Shown: positions 1-5,088, numbered from the stretch's first letter. The stretch is 5,088 nt of DNA from Candidatus Aminicenantota bacterium (GCA_023135995.1 JAGLRY010000435.1:1-5088); one strand, 5' to 3'. Numbers and translations are program-made. Notes: generated from the letters alone by a model not told the origin.

Positions 1-1530
1 CGGACAGTCCCCAAACAAACCCAAGCTCTTGTGGAGATGTGTGCCCGGTGTCATGCAAGAAGGACTCTCGCCCACGAACCTTACGTGCACAACAGGCCTT
101 TTCTGGATACACACATGCCGAGTGTCCTAGAGGAGCAGCTTTACTACTCTGACGGTCAGATCTATGAAGAGGTCTATGTTTACGCTTCGTTCCTGCAAAG
201 TAAGATGTACCAGGCCGGTGTGGGCTGCAAAGATTGCCATGAGCCGCACAGCGGCAAAGTCTTTATCCAGGGGAATGCCCTTTGCTACAGATGCCATCTT
301 CAGGAAAAATATGGAGTGCATTCTCATCACTTCCACAAAGATGATTCCACAGGAAACCTCTGTGTGGAATGTCACATGGTGGAGCGCACTTACATGGTCG
401 TCGATCCGCGCCGGGACCACAGCATGCGGGTGCCGCGCCCGGACCTCTCGGATAAGCTCGAAACACCCAATGCCTGTATTCAGTGTCATGATCATAAAGA
501 TAAATCGAATCGATGGGCTGCCGATTACTGCAGACAATGGTATGGAGAGCTCCAAGATGGCCAGATTCATTATGGTGAGATCTTCTATGCTGGCCGTCGT
601 GGTTATCCTGAGGCGCTCGGGGAATTGATCCGGCTGGCAAACAACAAACAAAATCCACCCATGCAACGTGTGACAGCACTATTACTCTTGGGAGATTATC
701 CATCCCAGGAAGCGTTCTCTGCGATACGGCAGAACATCAATGATCCTGATCCCTTGATACGAGCCATGGCTGTTCAATCGCTCGAGATGGTGAACGCAAA
801 TGAAAGATTCCCCCTGATCAAGCATCTTCTGGATGACCCTGTCCGTCTGGTCCGGGTGAGAACGGCATTTTCCCTTGCCGGAACATCACGGAGTCAAATG
901 ACAGGTGAGGAACGGCGGCTTTTAAAGATCGCTCTGGATGAATACAAGCAGGTGCAGTACGTCAACGCCGATCATCCCACAGCCCACCTCAACCTTGGCG
1001 TGTTATCCACCATGGAGGGAGATCGAACAGCCGCAGAAGCCGCATACAGAAAGGCCATAGAGATCGAACCCACATTTTCTTATACATACATCAATCTTGC
1101 GGATCTCTATCGTACACAGGATAGAGATGACCTAGGAGAGAACGTGCTGAAGCAGGCGCTTGAGCTTAATCCTTCATTCGCTGATGTCTATCATGCTCTT
1201 GGCCTCCTTTATGTCCGGAAGAAAAACTACAACAAAGCCCTTGAATACCTGAAAAAGGCCACAGAATTGGCGCCGGAGAATTCTCGATTCAACTATGTCT
1301 ATGGAATTGCGCTGCACTCCAGACAAAAATCCCAAGACGCTCTGGACGTTCTAAAGAGCGCTCTCAGTTTCCATCCCTACGACCGTGATCTGTTGTATGC
1401 GCTGGCCACTATGAATCGAGATTTGGGCAAATTCGAGGATGCCCTTGAATACACTCTAAGACTGATCGAATTGTACCCGCAAGATCAATCTTTCCGCCAA
1501 TTAGAACAACTTCTTCGATCTCAGTTGTGA
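1..1530 (+). CDS. Multiheme c-type cytochrome with HEAT-like and TPR repeats (5'-partial)
   Basis: Likely an exported electron-transfer or heme-scaffold protein; substrate and partners are unknown. The frame is open from base 1, so the GTG at 31 is not the real start and the N-terminus (signal peptide and probably more hemes) lies outside the window. Numbering residues from codon 31, five CxxCH heme-attachment motifs begin at C4 (CARCH), C66 (CKDCH), C85 (CYRCH), C111 (CVECH) and C149 (CIQCH). C66 reads CKDCHEPHSG, typical of doubled-CxxCH cytochromes. A His-rich stretch at 97-102 could supply distal heme ligands. The segment VDPRRDHS...VPRPDLS...TPNAC (124-149) matches my memory of a family of cytochrome c554-like/TPR fusion proteins. 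Residues about 190-285 look like HEAT repeats, followed by five exact 34-residue TPR units (316-485). The gene ends in TGA at 1530, facing the oppositely oriented toxin gene. The domain calls are firm; the physiological role is not. Confidence 0.9.
   Translation, partial: RTVPKQTQALVEMCARCHARRTLAHEPYVHNRPFLDTHMPSVLEEQLYYSDGQIYEEVYVYASFLQSKMYQAGVGCKDCHEPHSGKVFIQGNALCYRCHLQEKYGVHSHHFHKDDSTGNLCVECHMVERTYMVVDPRRDHSMRVPRPDLSDKLETPNACIQCHDHKDKSNRWAADYCRQWYGELQDGQIHYGEIFYAGRRGYPEALGELIRLANNKQNPPMQRVTALLLLGDYPSQEAFSAIRQNINDPDPLIRAMAVQSLEMVNANERFPLIKHLLDDPVRLVRVRTAFSLAGTSRSQMTGEERRLLKIALDEYKQVQYVNADHPTAHLNLGVLSTMEGDRTAAEAAYRKAIEIEPTFSYTYINLADLYRTQDRDDLGENVLKQALELNPSFADVYHALGLLYVRKKNYNKALEYLKKATELAPENSRFNYVYGIALHSRQKSQDALDVLKSALSFHPYDRDLLYALATMNRDLGKFEDALEYTLRLIELYPQDQSFRQLEQLLRSQL
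976..1485 (+). repeat. Five tandem TPR units encoded in the cytochrome gene
   Basis: Five consecutive 34-codon (102-bp) units without gaps, each ending in a helix-capping proline near unit position 32 (P347, P381, P415, P449, P483 counting from codon 31). Repeat-like cores such as NLGVL...A...YRKAIEIEP and ALGLLY...AL.YLKKATELAP fit the TPR consensus. This is a protein-level repeat; the DNA of the units has diverged. Confidence 0.85.
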
Positions 1531-1605
1531 AATAGCATTCCTCTGCATCCACGATTGAGCACAGAACACGATCAAGGACCACCCTAAGATTATATACGAA
1601 CATCC

Positions 1606-1620
1606 TTAGCTTGAGGCTAA
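1606..1620. other. Small inverted repeat in the convergent gap
   Basis: TTAGC-TTGAG-GCTAA forms a 5-bp stem with a 5-nt loop between the converging cytochrome and toxin genes. Neither strand has a T-tract directly after the stem in its direction of transcription, so this is at best a weak transcription end point. No better terminator is visible between 1531 and 1630. Confidence 0.2.
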
Positions 1621-1630
1621 AAATCTACTT

Positions 1631-2035
1631 CTAAGTTCGAACTTTGAGCCTTTCCCAGAACATTTTGGGTGAAATAATATCCATATCGTCTATCCTTTTT
1701 AACTCCAGAAGCTCCTTATCTCCTGTAATAAATATATCGGTTTCGCCATTCAGGGCAGATGACAGAATAATCAAATCATCTTTATCCTGGATATCAACAT
1801 CCGGTAAATCTGATGGAGATGATTGATGCGCATCTTGCTGGAGAATTTTGATGAATTCAGAGATAAGTTCAAGAGGAAGGCCTAACTTTTCTTTAAGAAC
1901 ATTTTCCAACTCTGAAAAAAGAGGGGCGGAAACAACCATTTGGTGAGAAATAAGAACTTCTCTTAACACATCTGCGCAAAGACCTCTTGTGGCCGCTGCA
2001 CTCACCAGAATATTTGTATCAAGAAAAACCTTCAT
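1631..2035 (-). CDS. PIN-domain toxin, VapC-like (module 1)
   Basis: A predicted Mg2+-dependent ribonuclease acting as the toxin of a type II toxin-antitoxin pair, in the PIN_3 / 'putative toxin-antitoxin system toxin component, PIN family' group. The 134 residues match the usual single-domain length. It opens with the PIN signature MKVFLDTNIL (D6). The other expected acidic residues are present: E42 in SELENVL, D86/D87 in QDKDDLIIL, and D106 in ITGDKELL, so the active site looks complete. The ATG (2033-2035) overlaps the antitoxin stop by 4 bp (ATGA), implying translational coupling; only a modest AGG lies upstream of it. The RNA target is unknown, since PIN toxins variously cut tRNA, rRNA or mRNA. 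VapC is the general class, not a proven orthologue. Confidence 0.88.
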   Translation of the reverse strand: MKVFLDTNILVSAAATRGLCADVLREVLISHQMVVSAPLFSELENVLKEKLGLPLELISEFIKILQQDAHQSSPSDLPDVDIQDKDDLIILSSALNGETDIFITGDKELLELKRIDDMDIISPKMFWERLKVRT

Positions 2036-2253
2036 GATACCTGGGAGAATATATCTTCATCGGTCAAATAGCCACGCGCCTCTGCAAAAGGCATAACTCG
2101 TTTTCTCAACTCATCGAAGCGTTCGAGTCTGAGCTGACGCCGCAGCGCTTCCCGGGCAATCTCACTTTTATTCTTTCCAGATCGCTTACTGGCTTTGGTC
2201 AATAAGTCATCAAGGTCTTTATCCAGTCGAATTGTTAATGTGCTTGTTTTCAT
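2032..2253 (-). CDS. Ribbon-helix-helix antitoxin, CopG-like (module 1)
   Basis: A predicted DNA-binding antitoxin that neutralises the downstream PIN toxin and represses its own operon. The chosen product is 73 aa. STLTIRL (4-10) forms the DNA-contacting beta strand, helix A spans about 11-25, the turn GKNKS is at 26-30 and helix B (SEIAREALRRQL) at 30-41: a textbook ribbon-helix-helix. The charged tail 42-73 would be the toxin-binding part. The frame stays open upstream to 2304 and has another ATG at 2262. I chose the ATG at 2253 because a near-consensus promoter (-35 at 2284-2289, -10 at 2261-2266) overlaps the longer versions, and because the RHH fold starts right after it. This start probably makes the mRNA leaderless or nearly so. 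The 3' end overlaps the toxin start by ATGA. Confidence 0.85.
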   Translation of the reverse strand: MKTSTLTIRLDKDLDDLLTKASKRSGKNKSEIAREALRRQLRLERFDELRKRVMPFAEARGYLTDEDIFSQVS

Positions 2254-2273
2254 GTAATACATTGTAAGACAAT
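2252..2273. promoter_or_regulatory. Twin palindromes over -10 and start codon: candidate operator of module 1
   Basis: Two perfect inverted repeats share two bases: ATGTA-A-TACAT (2252-2262) and ATTGT-AAG-ACAAT (2261-2273). They cover the -10 box, the predicted transcript start and the antitoxin ATG. Ribbon-helix-helix antitoxins typically bind paired short palindromes over their own promoter, so this is the obvious autoregulation site; binding is inferred. Confidence 0.5.
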
Positions 2274-2289
2274 CTCTCCAAAATGTCAA
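2261..2289 (-). promoter_or_regulatory. Sigma-70-type promoter of TA module 1
   Basis: Read on the minus strand, a perfect -35 TTGACA (2289-2284) is followed by a 17-bp spacer and a -10 TACAAT (2266-2261), one base off consensus. The expected transcript start is about 2254, immediately before the antitoxin ATG at 2253. No Shine-Dalgarno could then be transcribed, so translation would be leaderless. A GGAGAG at 2279-2274 would serve the alternative ATG at 2262 only if transcription began farther upstream. Confidence 0.7.
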
Positions 2290-2316
2290 TCCTTTTAAGA
2301 ACATCCTTTAAAGAAC

Positions 2317-2347
2317 AGACGAGAATAATACACGCAAAATCTCGTCT
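2317..2347. repeat. 8-bp inverted repeat between the divergent TA operons
   Basis: AGACGAGA (2317-2324) and TCTCGTCT (2340-2347) are perfect complements separated by 15 bp. The repeat lies just upstream of the module 1 -35 box and about 90 bp upstream of the module 2 promoter. There is no T-tract after it on either strand, so an intrinsic terminator is unlikely. It may be a further operator for one or both modules; its function is unproven. Confidence 0.45.
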
Positions 2348-2412
2348 ATTAGAAATACTTCAGAAATGAAAGGTGAAATGTGAAGAAAAGCGCTCGAAAC
2401 GAAAAAGAATAA

Positions 2413-2425
2413 TGTCTCATAGACA
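2413..2425. repeat. Short inverted repeat TGTCT-CAT-AGACA
   Basis: A 5-bp perfect dyad with a 3-bp centre lies about 10 bp upstream of the module 2 -35 box. It shares the AGAC/GTCT half with the inverted repeat at 2317-2347. It could be a regulatory half-site pair, but dyads this short also arise by chance. Confidence 0.25.
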
Positions 2426-2434
2426 GAGCAAGAC

Positions 2435-2463
2435 TTGACTTCGACTGAAATTAGACGTATATT
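2435..2463 (+). promoter_or_regulatory. Sigma-70-type promoter of TA module 2
   Basis: -35 TTGACT (2435-2440), a 17-bp spacer, and -10 TATATT (2458-2463), each one base off consensus or nearly so. The expected start is about 2470, giving a leader of about 32 nt that carries the GAGG ribosome binding site at 2493-2496. Confidence 0.65.
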
Positions 2464-2483
2464 ATTATTAGATTTTATACGTC
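2454..2483. promoter_or_regulatory. Inverted repeat over -10 and start site: candidate operator of module 2
   Basis: GACGTATA (2454-2461) and TATACGTC (2476-2483) are perfect 8-bp complements with centres 22 bp apart, about two DNA turns. The left arm overlaps the -10 box and the right arm lies in the leader. The left arm is mostly not transcribed, so this is better read as a DNA operator than an RNA hairpin. It is the natural binding site for the module 2 antitoxin. Confidence 0.55.
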
Positions 2484-2501
2484 ATTTACATCGAGGATAA
2501 C

Positions 2502-2744
2502 ATGGCGACAAAACTGACATTGCGCATTGATGAAGAGTTAATTGCTCGTGCAAAAACATATGCTAAGCAATCAGGGAAATCTGTTTCACGATTGGTAGCT
2601 GATTTTTTTACACTCTTGAGCCAGAGTGATGAAGAGGAAGCTTTCAAGATAACACCCAAAGTCAAATCTCTATACGGGCTTCTCCGGGATGCAACGATCG
2701 ATTTTGATGATTACAAAAGACACATTGAGCAGAAATATATATGA
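2502..2744 (+). CDS. Antitoxin, DUF6364-like ribbon-helix-helix (module 2)
   Basis: A predicted DNA-binding antitoxin of 80 aa that pairs with the PIN toxin directly downstream. The N-terminus ATKLTLRIDEELI (2-14) followed by RAKTYAKQSGKSVSRLV (16-32) is a ribbon-helix-helix pattern. It closely resembles what I know of the DUF6364 family, whose genes commonly precede PIN toxins. Residues 43-80 are acidic then mixed, ending DFDDYKRHIEQKYI, and probably form the toxin-binding tail. The ATG start is supported by GAGG (2493-2496) with a 5-nt spacing and by the promoter at 2435-2463. Its stop overlaps the toxin ATG (ATGA, 2741-2744), so the two are translationally coupled. It shares no obvious sequence with the module 1 antitoxin beyond the RHH pattern, so the two modules are not a recent duplication. 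Confidence 0.87.
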   Translation: MATKLTLRIDEELIARAKTYAKQSGKSVSRLVADFFTLLSQSDEEEAFKITPKVKSLYGLLRDATIDFDDYKRHIEQKYI

Positions 2745-3157
2745 TCGTTCTTTTTGACACAGATGTGGTTCTTGATCTAATTCTAGACCGCAAACCTTTT
2801 TCCGAAGCAGCTGTTCAGCTGTTTTCAAAAGTCGAAGCAGATGAAATAGGCGGATTTGTCAGTGCGACCACGATTACGACTATCCACTATCTGGCGACAA
2901 AAACGATAGGCGCAAAGAAGGCCAAATCGGCTATTCACACTCTTTTGTCCATTTTAGATGTGGCATCTGTGGACCGGCCTGTTTTAGAGAGAGCCCTCGA
3001 GGGCAAATATAAAGATTATGAAGATGGCGTTCTTGTTGAAGCGGCAAGACAAGTTGGAGCCAAAGCAATCATCACGCGAAACATTCGCAACTTCAAAAAA
3101 TCAATTATCCCTGCATATTCACCTGCAGAGATGCTCAAAATGCTTAGGACTGTATAG
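2741..3157 (+). CDS. PIN-domain toxin, PIN_3-like (module 2)
   Basis: A predicted ribonuclease toxin of 138 aa, complete from ATG (overlapping the antitoxin stop) to TAG. MIVLFDTDVVLDLILDRKPF (D6, with D12 nearby) is the usual PIN_3 opening. Residues 39-52, FVSATTITTIHYLA, match the family's second conserved block, where the glutamate seen in other PIN proteins is absent. KYKDYEDGVLVEAA holds D92 and D95. The last block reads TRNIRNF (112-118), where I would expect TRNxxDF: the usual aspartate is N117. The nuclease may therefore be weakened or use other ligands; the family assignment itself is firm. SPAEML near the C-terminus is also typical. Toxin identity with module 1 is low, limited to the PIN motifs. 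Confidence 0.87.
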   Translation: MIVLFDTDVVLDLILDRKPFSEAAVQLFSKVEADEIGGFVSATTITTIHYLATKTIGAKKAKSAIHTLLSILDVASVDRPVLERALEGKYKDYEDGVLVEAARQVGAKAIITRNIRNFKKSIIPAYSPAEMLKMLRTV

Positions 3158-3180
3158 CCTCTCCGCTCAATTCCAACATT

Positions 3181-3211
3181 CTAGCCTGAATTATTCACGA
3201 GTCCAGGTTAG
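3181..3211 (+). terminator. Weak hairpin downstream of TA module 2
   Basis: CTAGCCTG (3181-3188) can pair with CAGGTTAG (3204-3211) as an 8-bp RNA stem including one G-U pair, with a 15-nt loop. It sits 24 bp after the toxin stop, where a terminator would be expected. The nearest T-run starts 24 bp later, so it does not have the intrinsic-terminator layout. Confidence 0.2.
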
Positions 3212-3229
3212 GGATCCAGAGTAAGAATA

Positions 3230-3274
3230 TTGACTTTTTTAATGGTATAGATAAAATTGTCTTGACTTTTTTTT
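3230..3274 (+). repeat. Two TTGACTTTTTT tracts, possible promoter
   Basis: TTGACTTTTTT occurs at 3230-3240 and again at 3262-3272, where the T-run extends to 3274. The first copy can serve as a -35 with TAAAAT (3252-3257) as a -10 after 16 bp. The second has no good -10 partner. This would be a distal promoter for the sulfatase with a leader over 300 nt, and is uncertain. Confidence 0.25.
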
Positions 3275-3361
3275 CACCTATTCCCCTTATCCCTTTCAGA
3301 AGCAACCGGTCATCCCCTTCCGGTACCCGAGAGCGAAGAAACGGCAACATCTACCACATAT

Positions 3362-3411
3362 CCGCTAGCCGATTCTTCAGCTGATTCTGAAGCAAGAAGC
3401 TTGGCTAACGG
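3362..3411. repeat. Nested inverted repeat (cruciform or RNA hairpin)
   Basis: Outer arms CCGCTAGCC (3362-3370) and GGCTAACGG (3403-3411) match at 8 of 9 positions. They enclose an inner perfect dyad, CTTCAG (3375-3380) and CTGAAG (3387-3392), with a 6-nt loop. The GC-richer surroundings differ from the AT-rich flanks. No T-tract follows directly. It could be a leader structure, a small remnant of a mobile element, or part of a decayed gene. Confidence 0.4.
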
Positions 3412-3429
3412 CCTAAATATACGTAAATT

Positions 3430-3459
3430 TCGACAGTATACTGACCTATTTTCTATATT
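3430..3459 (+). promoter_or_regulatory. Possible promoter of the sulfatase
   Basis: TCGACA (3430-3435), an 18-bp spacer and TATATT (3454-3459) resemble a sigma-70 promoter. The perfect 10-bp palindrome CAGTATACTG (3434-3443) overlaps its -35 end and could bind a regulator. The leader to the ATG would be about 118 nt. Other AT-rich hexamers nearby (for example TTGTTA at 3516) are weaker alternatives. Confidence 0.3.
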
Positions 3460-3571
3460 GTACTAAAGTCCCATAGACAAGGATATTTTTTCCTGGTATA
3501 TTAACTTTCGTTTCGTTGTTAAAAAATGCATATTTTCACTTTATTCACCATACATGTCACAAAAAATCCAT

Positions 3572-3578
3572 GAGGAGG
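3572..3578 (+). promoter_or_regulatory. Strong ribosome binding site of the sulfatase
   Basis: GAGGAGG lies 5 nt before the ATG at 3584, close to the ideal anti-Shine-Dalgarno match. It fixes the start, which is immediately followed by a signal peptide. Confidence 0.85.
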
Positions 3579-3583
3579 ATTTT

Positions 3584-5088
3584 ATGAAAAAAGTAATTTT
3601 AACGGTTTTTATCTTCCTGGTCTTGCTTGCAGGGACAACCATCCCAGGACAAGCCCAGGACAAACCCAATATCCTGGTAATCTGGGGCGACGATGTCGGT
3701 TACTGGAACATCAGCGCCTACAACCAAGGTATGATGGGTTATGAGACGCCCAACATCGACCGTATCGCAAATGAGGGGGCGCTATTTACAGACTGGTATG
3801 CGCAGCAGAGCTGTACAGCCGGTCGAGCGGCGTTCATCCTGGGACAGCACCCGTTCCGGACGGGCCTGCTCACCATCGGAATGCCTGGCTCTCCCCAAGG
3901 CATCAAAGACGACATGCCCACTCTGGCTGAGCTGCTCAAGCCTCATGGCTATACAAGCGGCCAGTTCGGTAAAAACCACTTGGGCGATCAGGACGAGCAC
4001 CTACCCACTAATCACGGCTTCGACGAGTTCTATGGCAATCTCTACCATCTGAATGCAGAGGAAGAGCCGGAGACATACTATTATCCCAAGGACCACGAAT
4101 TCCACAAGCGTTTCGGCCCGCGCGGTGTGATCCATAGCTATGCGGATGGCCGCATCGAGGATACAGGGCCCATGACCCGGAAACGGATGGAGACGGCAGA
4201 TAAAGAATTCGCCGACGGCGCCATCGATTTTATGGAGCGAGCGGTCAAGGCGGATAAGCCTTTCTTTATCTGGCTCTCAACGACACGAATGCACGTATGG
4301 ACGCGACTCAGTGATGAGTGGTACGGCAAATCCGGGATCAGCATCTACGCCGACGGCATGCTGGAGCATGACCATCACATTGGCGTAATGCTGGACAAAT
4401 TAGACGAGTTGGGCATCGCCGACAACACCATCGTCTTTTATTCCACGGACAACGGAGCTGAGACCGTCACTTGGCCGGACGGCGGAACAATCCCATTCCA
4501 TGGTGAAAAAGGGACCACCTGGGAAGGGGGATTCCGCGTGCCGGCATTCATTCGCTGGCCAGGAGTCATCAAGCCCGGCACCAAGTTCAATGGGATTGCC
4601 TCACATGAGGACATGATCCCTACTATCATGGCTGGGTTGGGCGACTCTGATATCAAAGAAAAACTAAAAAAAGGCCACACTGCCGGCAACAAGACCTTCA
4701 AGGTCCATCTTGACGGTTACAACCTACTGCCCTATTTAAAGGGTGAGACAAAAGAGTCACCACGCAAGGAGATCTTCTATTTCGACCAGGGCGGCAATCT
4801 TAATGCAGTTCGTTATGCAAATTGGAAGCTTCATTTCACGATGTTAGAGGGTAATATCACCACTGCTTATCGCAAAACTCCGGCATGGCCGAGAGTCGTA
4901 AACCTGAGGGCGGACCCCTTCGAGAAGGGAATGCACGAATCTGAGCTTTACATACGGTGGATGGCGGATAACATGTGGCTGTTCGTTCCTGCACAGCAGT
5001 ACATAGGACAGTTCCTAGCGACATTCAAGGAATTCCCAGCCGTAAGAGGATCAAGCTTAAGCATAGACAATGCACTTGACAGCCTCAA
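3584..5088 (+). CDS. Secreted arylsulfatase-type sulfatase (3'-partial)
   Basis: Hydrolyses sulfate esters in the cell envelope or outside; the natural substrate cannot be read from sequence. The frame is open without a break for 501 codons to the window edge. Residues 1-24 form a signal peptide (KK, hydrophobic 4-17, cleavage likely after GQA). Sulfatase landmarks appear in order: metal ligands D36-D37 in WGDDVGY; C77 in SCTAGRAA, the C-x-A-x-R form of the motif whose cysteine becomes formylglycine, with R81; K130 and H132 in FGKNHLGD; H237 in TTRMHVWT; D289-N290 in STDNGAE; K309 in GEKGTTWEGGFRVP. The C-terminal part (FDQGGNLNAVRYANWKLHF, later LRADPFEKGMHES, FLATFKEFPAVRG) matches the end of a well-populated arylsulfatase group. 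That group stops soon after an equivalent of DNALDSL, so only a few codons are probably missing. It needs a maturase (FGE or anSME), not encoded here. It appears to be transcribed alone. Confidence 0.93.
   Translation, partial: MKKVILTVFIFLVLLAGTTIPGQAQDKPNILVIWGDDVGYWNISAYNQGMMGYETPNIDRIANEGALFTDWYAQQSCTAGRAAFILGQHPFRTGLLTIGMPGSPQGIKDDMPTLAELLKPHGYTSGQFGKNHLGDQDEHLPTNHGFDEFYGNLYHLNAEEEPETYYYPKDHEFHKRFGPRGVIHSYADGRIEDTGPMTRKRMETADKEFADGAIDFMERAVKADKPFFIWLSTTRMHVWTRLSDEWYGKSGISIYADGMLEHDHHIGVMLDKLDELGIADNTIVFYSTDNGAETVTWPDGGTIPFHGEKGTTWEGGFRVPAFIRWPGVIKPGTKFNGIASHEDMIPTIMAGLGDSDIKEKLKKGHTAGNKTFKVHLDGYNLLPYLKGETKESPRKEIFYFDQGGNLNAVRYANWKLHFTMLEGNITTAYRKTPAWPRVVNLRADPFEKGMHESELYIRWMADNMWLFVPAQQYIGQFLATFKEFPAVRGSSLSIDNALDSL

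Larger units (their letters stand above)
3158..3583. other. Non-coding gap between TA module 2 and the sulfatase
   Basis: I find no gene here. The stretch contains a weak hairpin (3181-3211), two TTGACTTTTTT tracts (3230-3240, 3262-3272), a GC-richer patch at about 3296-3415 with a nested inverted repeat, and an AT-rich end with the likely sulfatase promoter. A frame from 3266 to 3466 is free of stops but has no ATG, no ribosome binding site and no recognisable product; it may be chance or a gene remnant. Confidence 0.6.

Noticed and set aside
127..703. Long minus-strand and alternative plus-strand frames inside the cytochrome gene
   Set aside because: They lie entirely within a frame carrying five CxxCH motifs and HEAT/TPR repeats, and encode no recognisable domain. 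They are shadow frames.
1633..1644. Perfect palindrome AAGTTCGAACTT at the end of the module 1 toxin gene
   Set aside because: It encodes the last codons (KVRT) and part of the stop. With no loop or T-tract it is not a terminator, and no binding role is evident.
2254..2304. N-terminal extension of the module 1 antitoxin (up to 17 more residues)
   Set aside because: The extension overlaps the promoter -35 and -10 boxes and adds sequence before the RHH strand that this family normally lacks.
2317..2347. CRISPR-like or mobile-element terminal repeat
   Set aside because: It is a single inverted repeat with no array, no spacer periodicity and no transposase gene in the window.
3018..3224. 68-aa plus-strand frame overlapping the end of the module 2 toxin
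   Set aside because: It overlaps the PIN toxin by 140 bp in another frame, has no ribosome binding site and no family-like sequence.
3266..3466. Stop-free frame of 66 codons in the gap before the sulfatase
   Set aside because: It has no ATG or GTG start and no ribosome binding site, and the translation (rich in S, E, A, T) resembles nothing I know. I keep it only as a possible remnant.
3739..4701. Several 66-103 aa frames inside the sulfatase region
   Set aside because: All are out of frame with the uninterrupted sulfatase reading frame from 3584, whose catalytic motifs are intact; they are shadows.

Overview
The window looks like a piece of chromosome from an anaerobic or facultatively anaerobic Gram-negative bacterium or environmental relative. 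A Desulfobacterota (deltaproteobacterial) or similar sediment-type lineage is my best guess. The guess rests on a multiheme c-type cytochrome fused to HEAT-like and TPR repeats, an exported formylglycine sulfatase, and VapBC-type toxin-antitoxin cassettes between them. Nothing in the window fixes the taxon.

Layout: (1) Positions 1-1530, + strand: the 3' part of a multiheme cytochrome c / HEAT / TPR protein, open at the left edge. (2) 1531-1630: short gap between two converging genes, with no convincing terminator. (3) 1631-2253, - strand: a ribbon-helix-helix antitoxin followed by a PIN-domain toxin, overlapping by 4 bp (ATGA). The module is read from a near-consensus promoter that places the transcript start at or beside the antitoxin ATG. 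(4) 2254-2501: regulatory space between two divergent operons, holding two promoters and several inverted repeats. (5) 2502-3157, + strand: a second, unrelated antitoxin (DUF6364-like) and PIN toxin, again overlapping by ATGA. (6) 3158-3583: a 426-bp gap with no gene I can support. It holds a weak hairpin, two TTGACTTTTTT tracts, a nested inverted repeat in a GC-richer patch, and a probable promoter and strong ribosome binding site for the next gene. (7) 3584-5088, + strand: a secreted arylsulfatase-type sulfatase that runs off the right edge, probably only a few codons short of its end.

How the parts fit: the cytochrome and the sulfatase are both predicted to act outside the cytoplasm (periplasmic electron transfer; desulfation of organic sulfate esters), but nothing shows that they work together. 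The two toxin-antitoxin cassettes form a visibly AT-richer island between them and look like an insertion of mobile-type accessory genes. The most noteworthy part is this head-to-head pair of PIN toxin operons and its shared 250-bp control region. I see nothing that would amount to a wholly new system.
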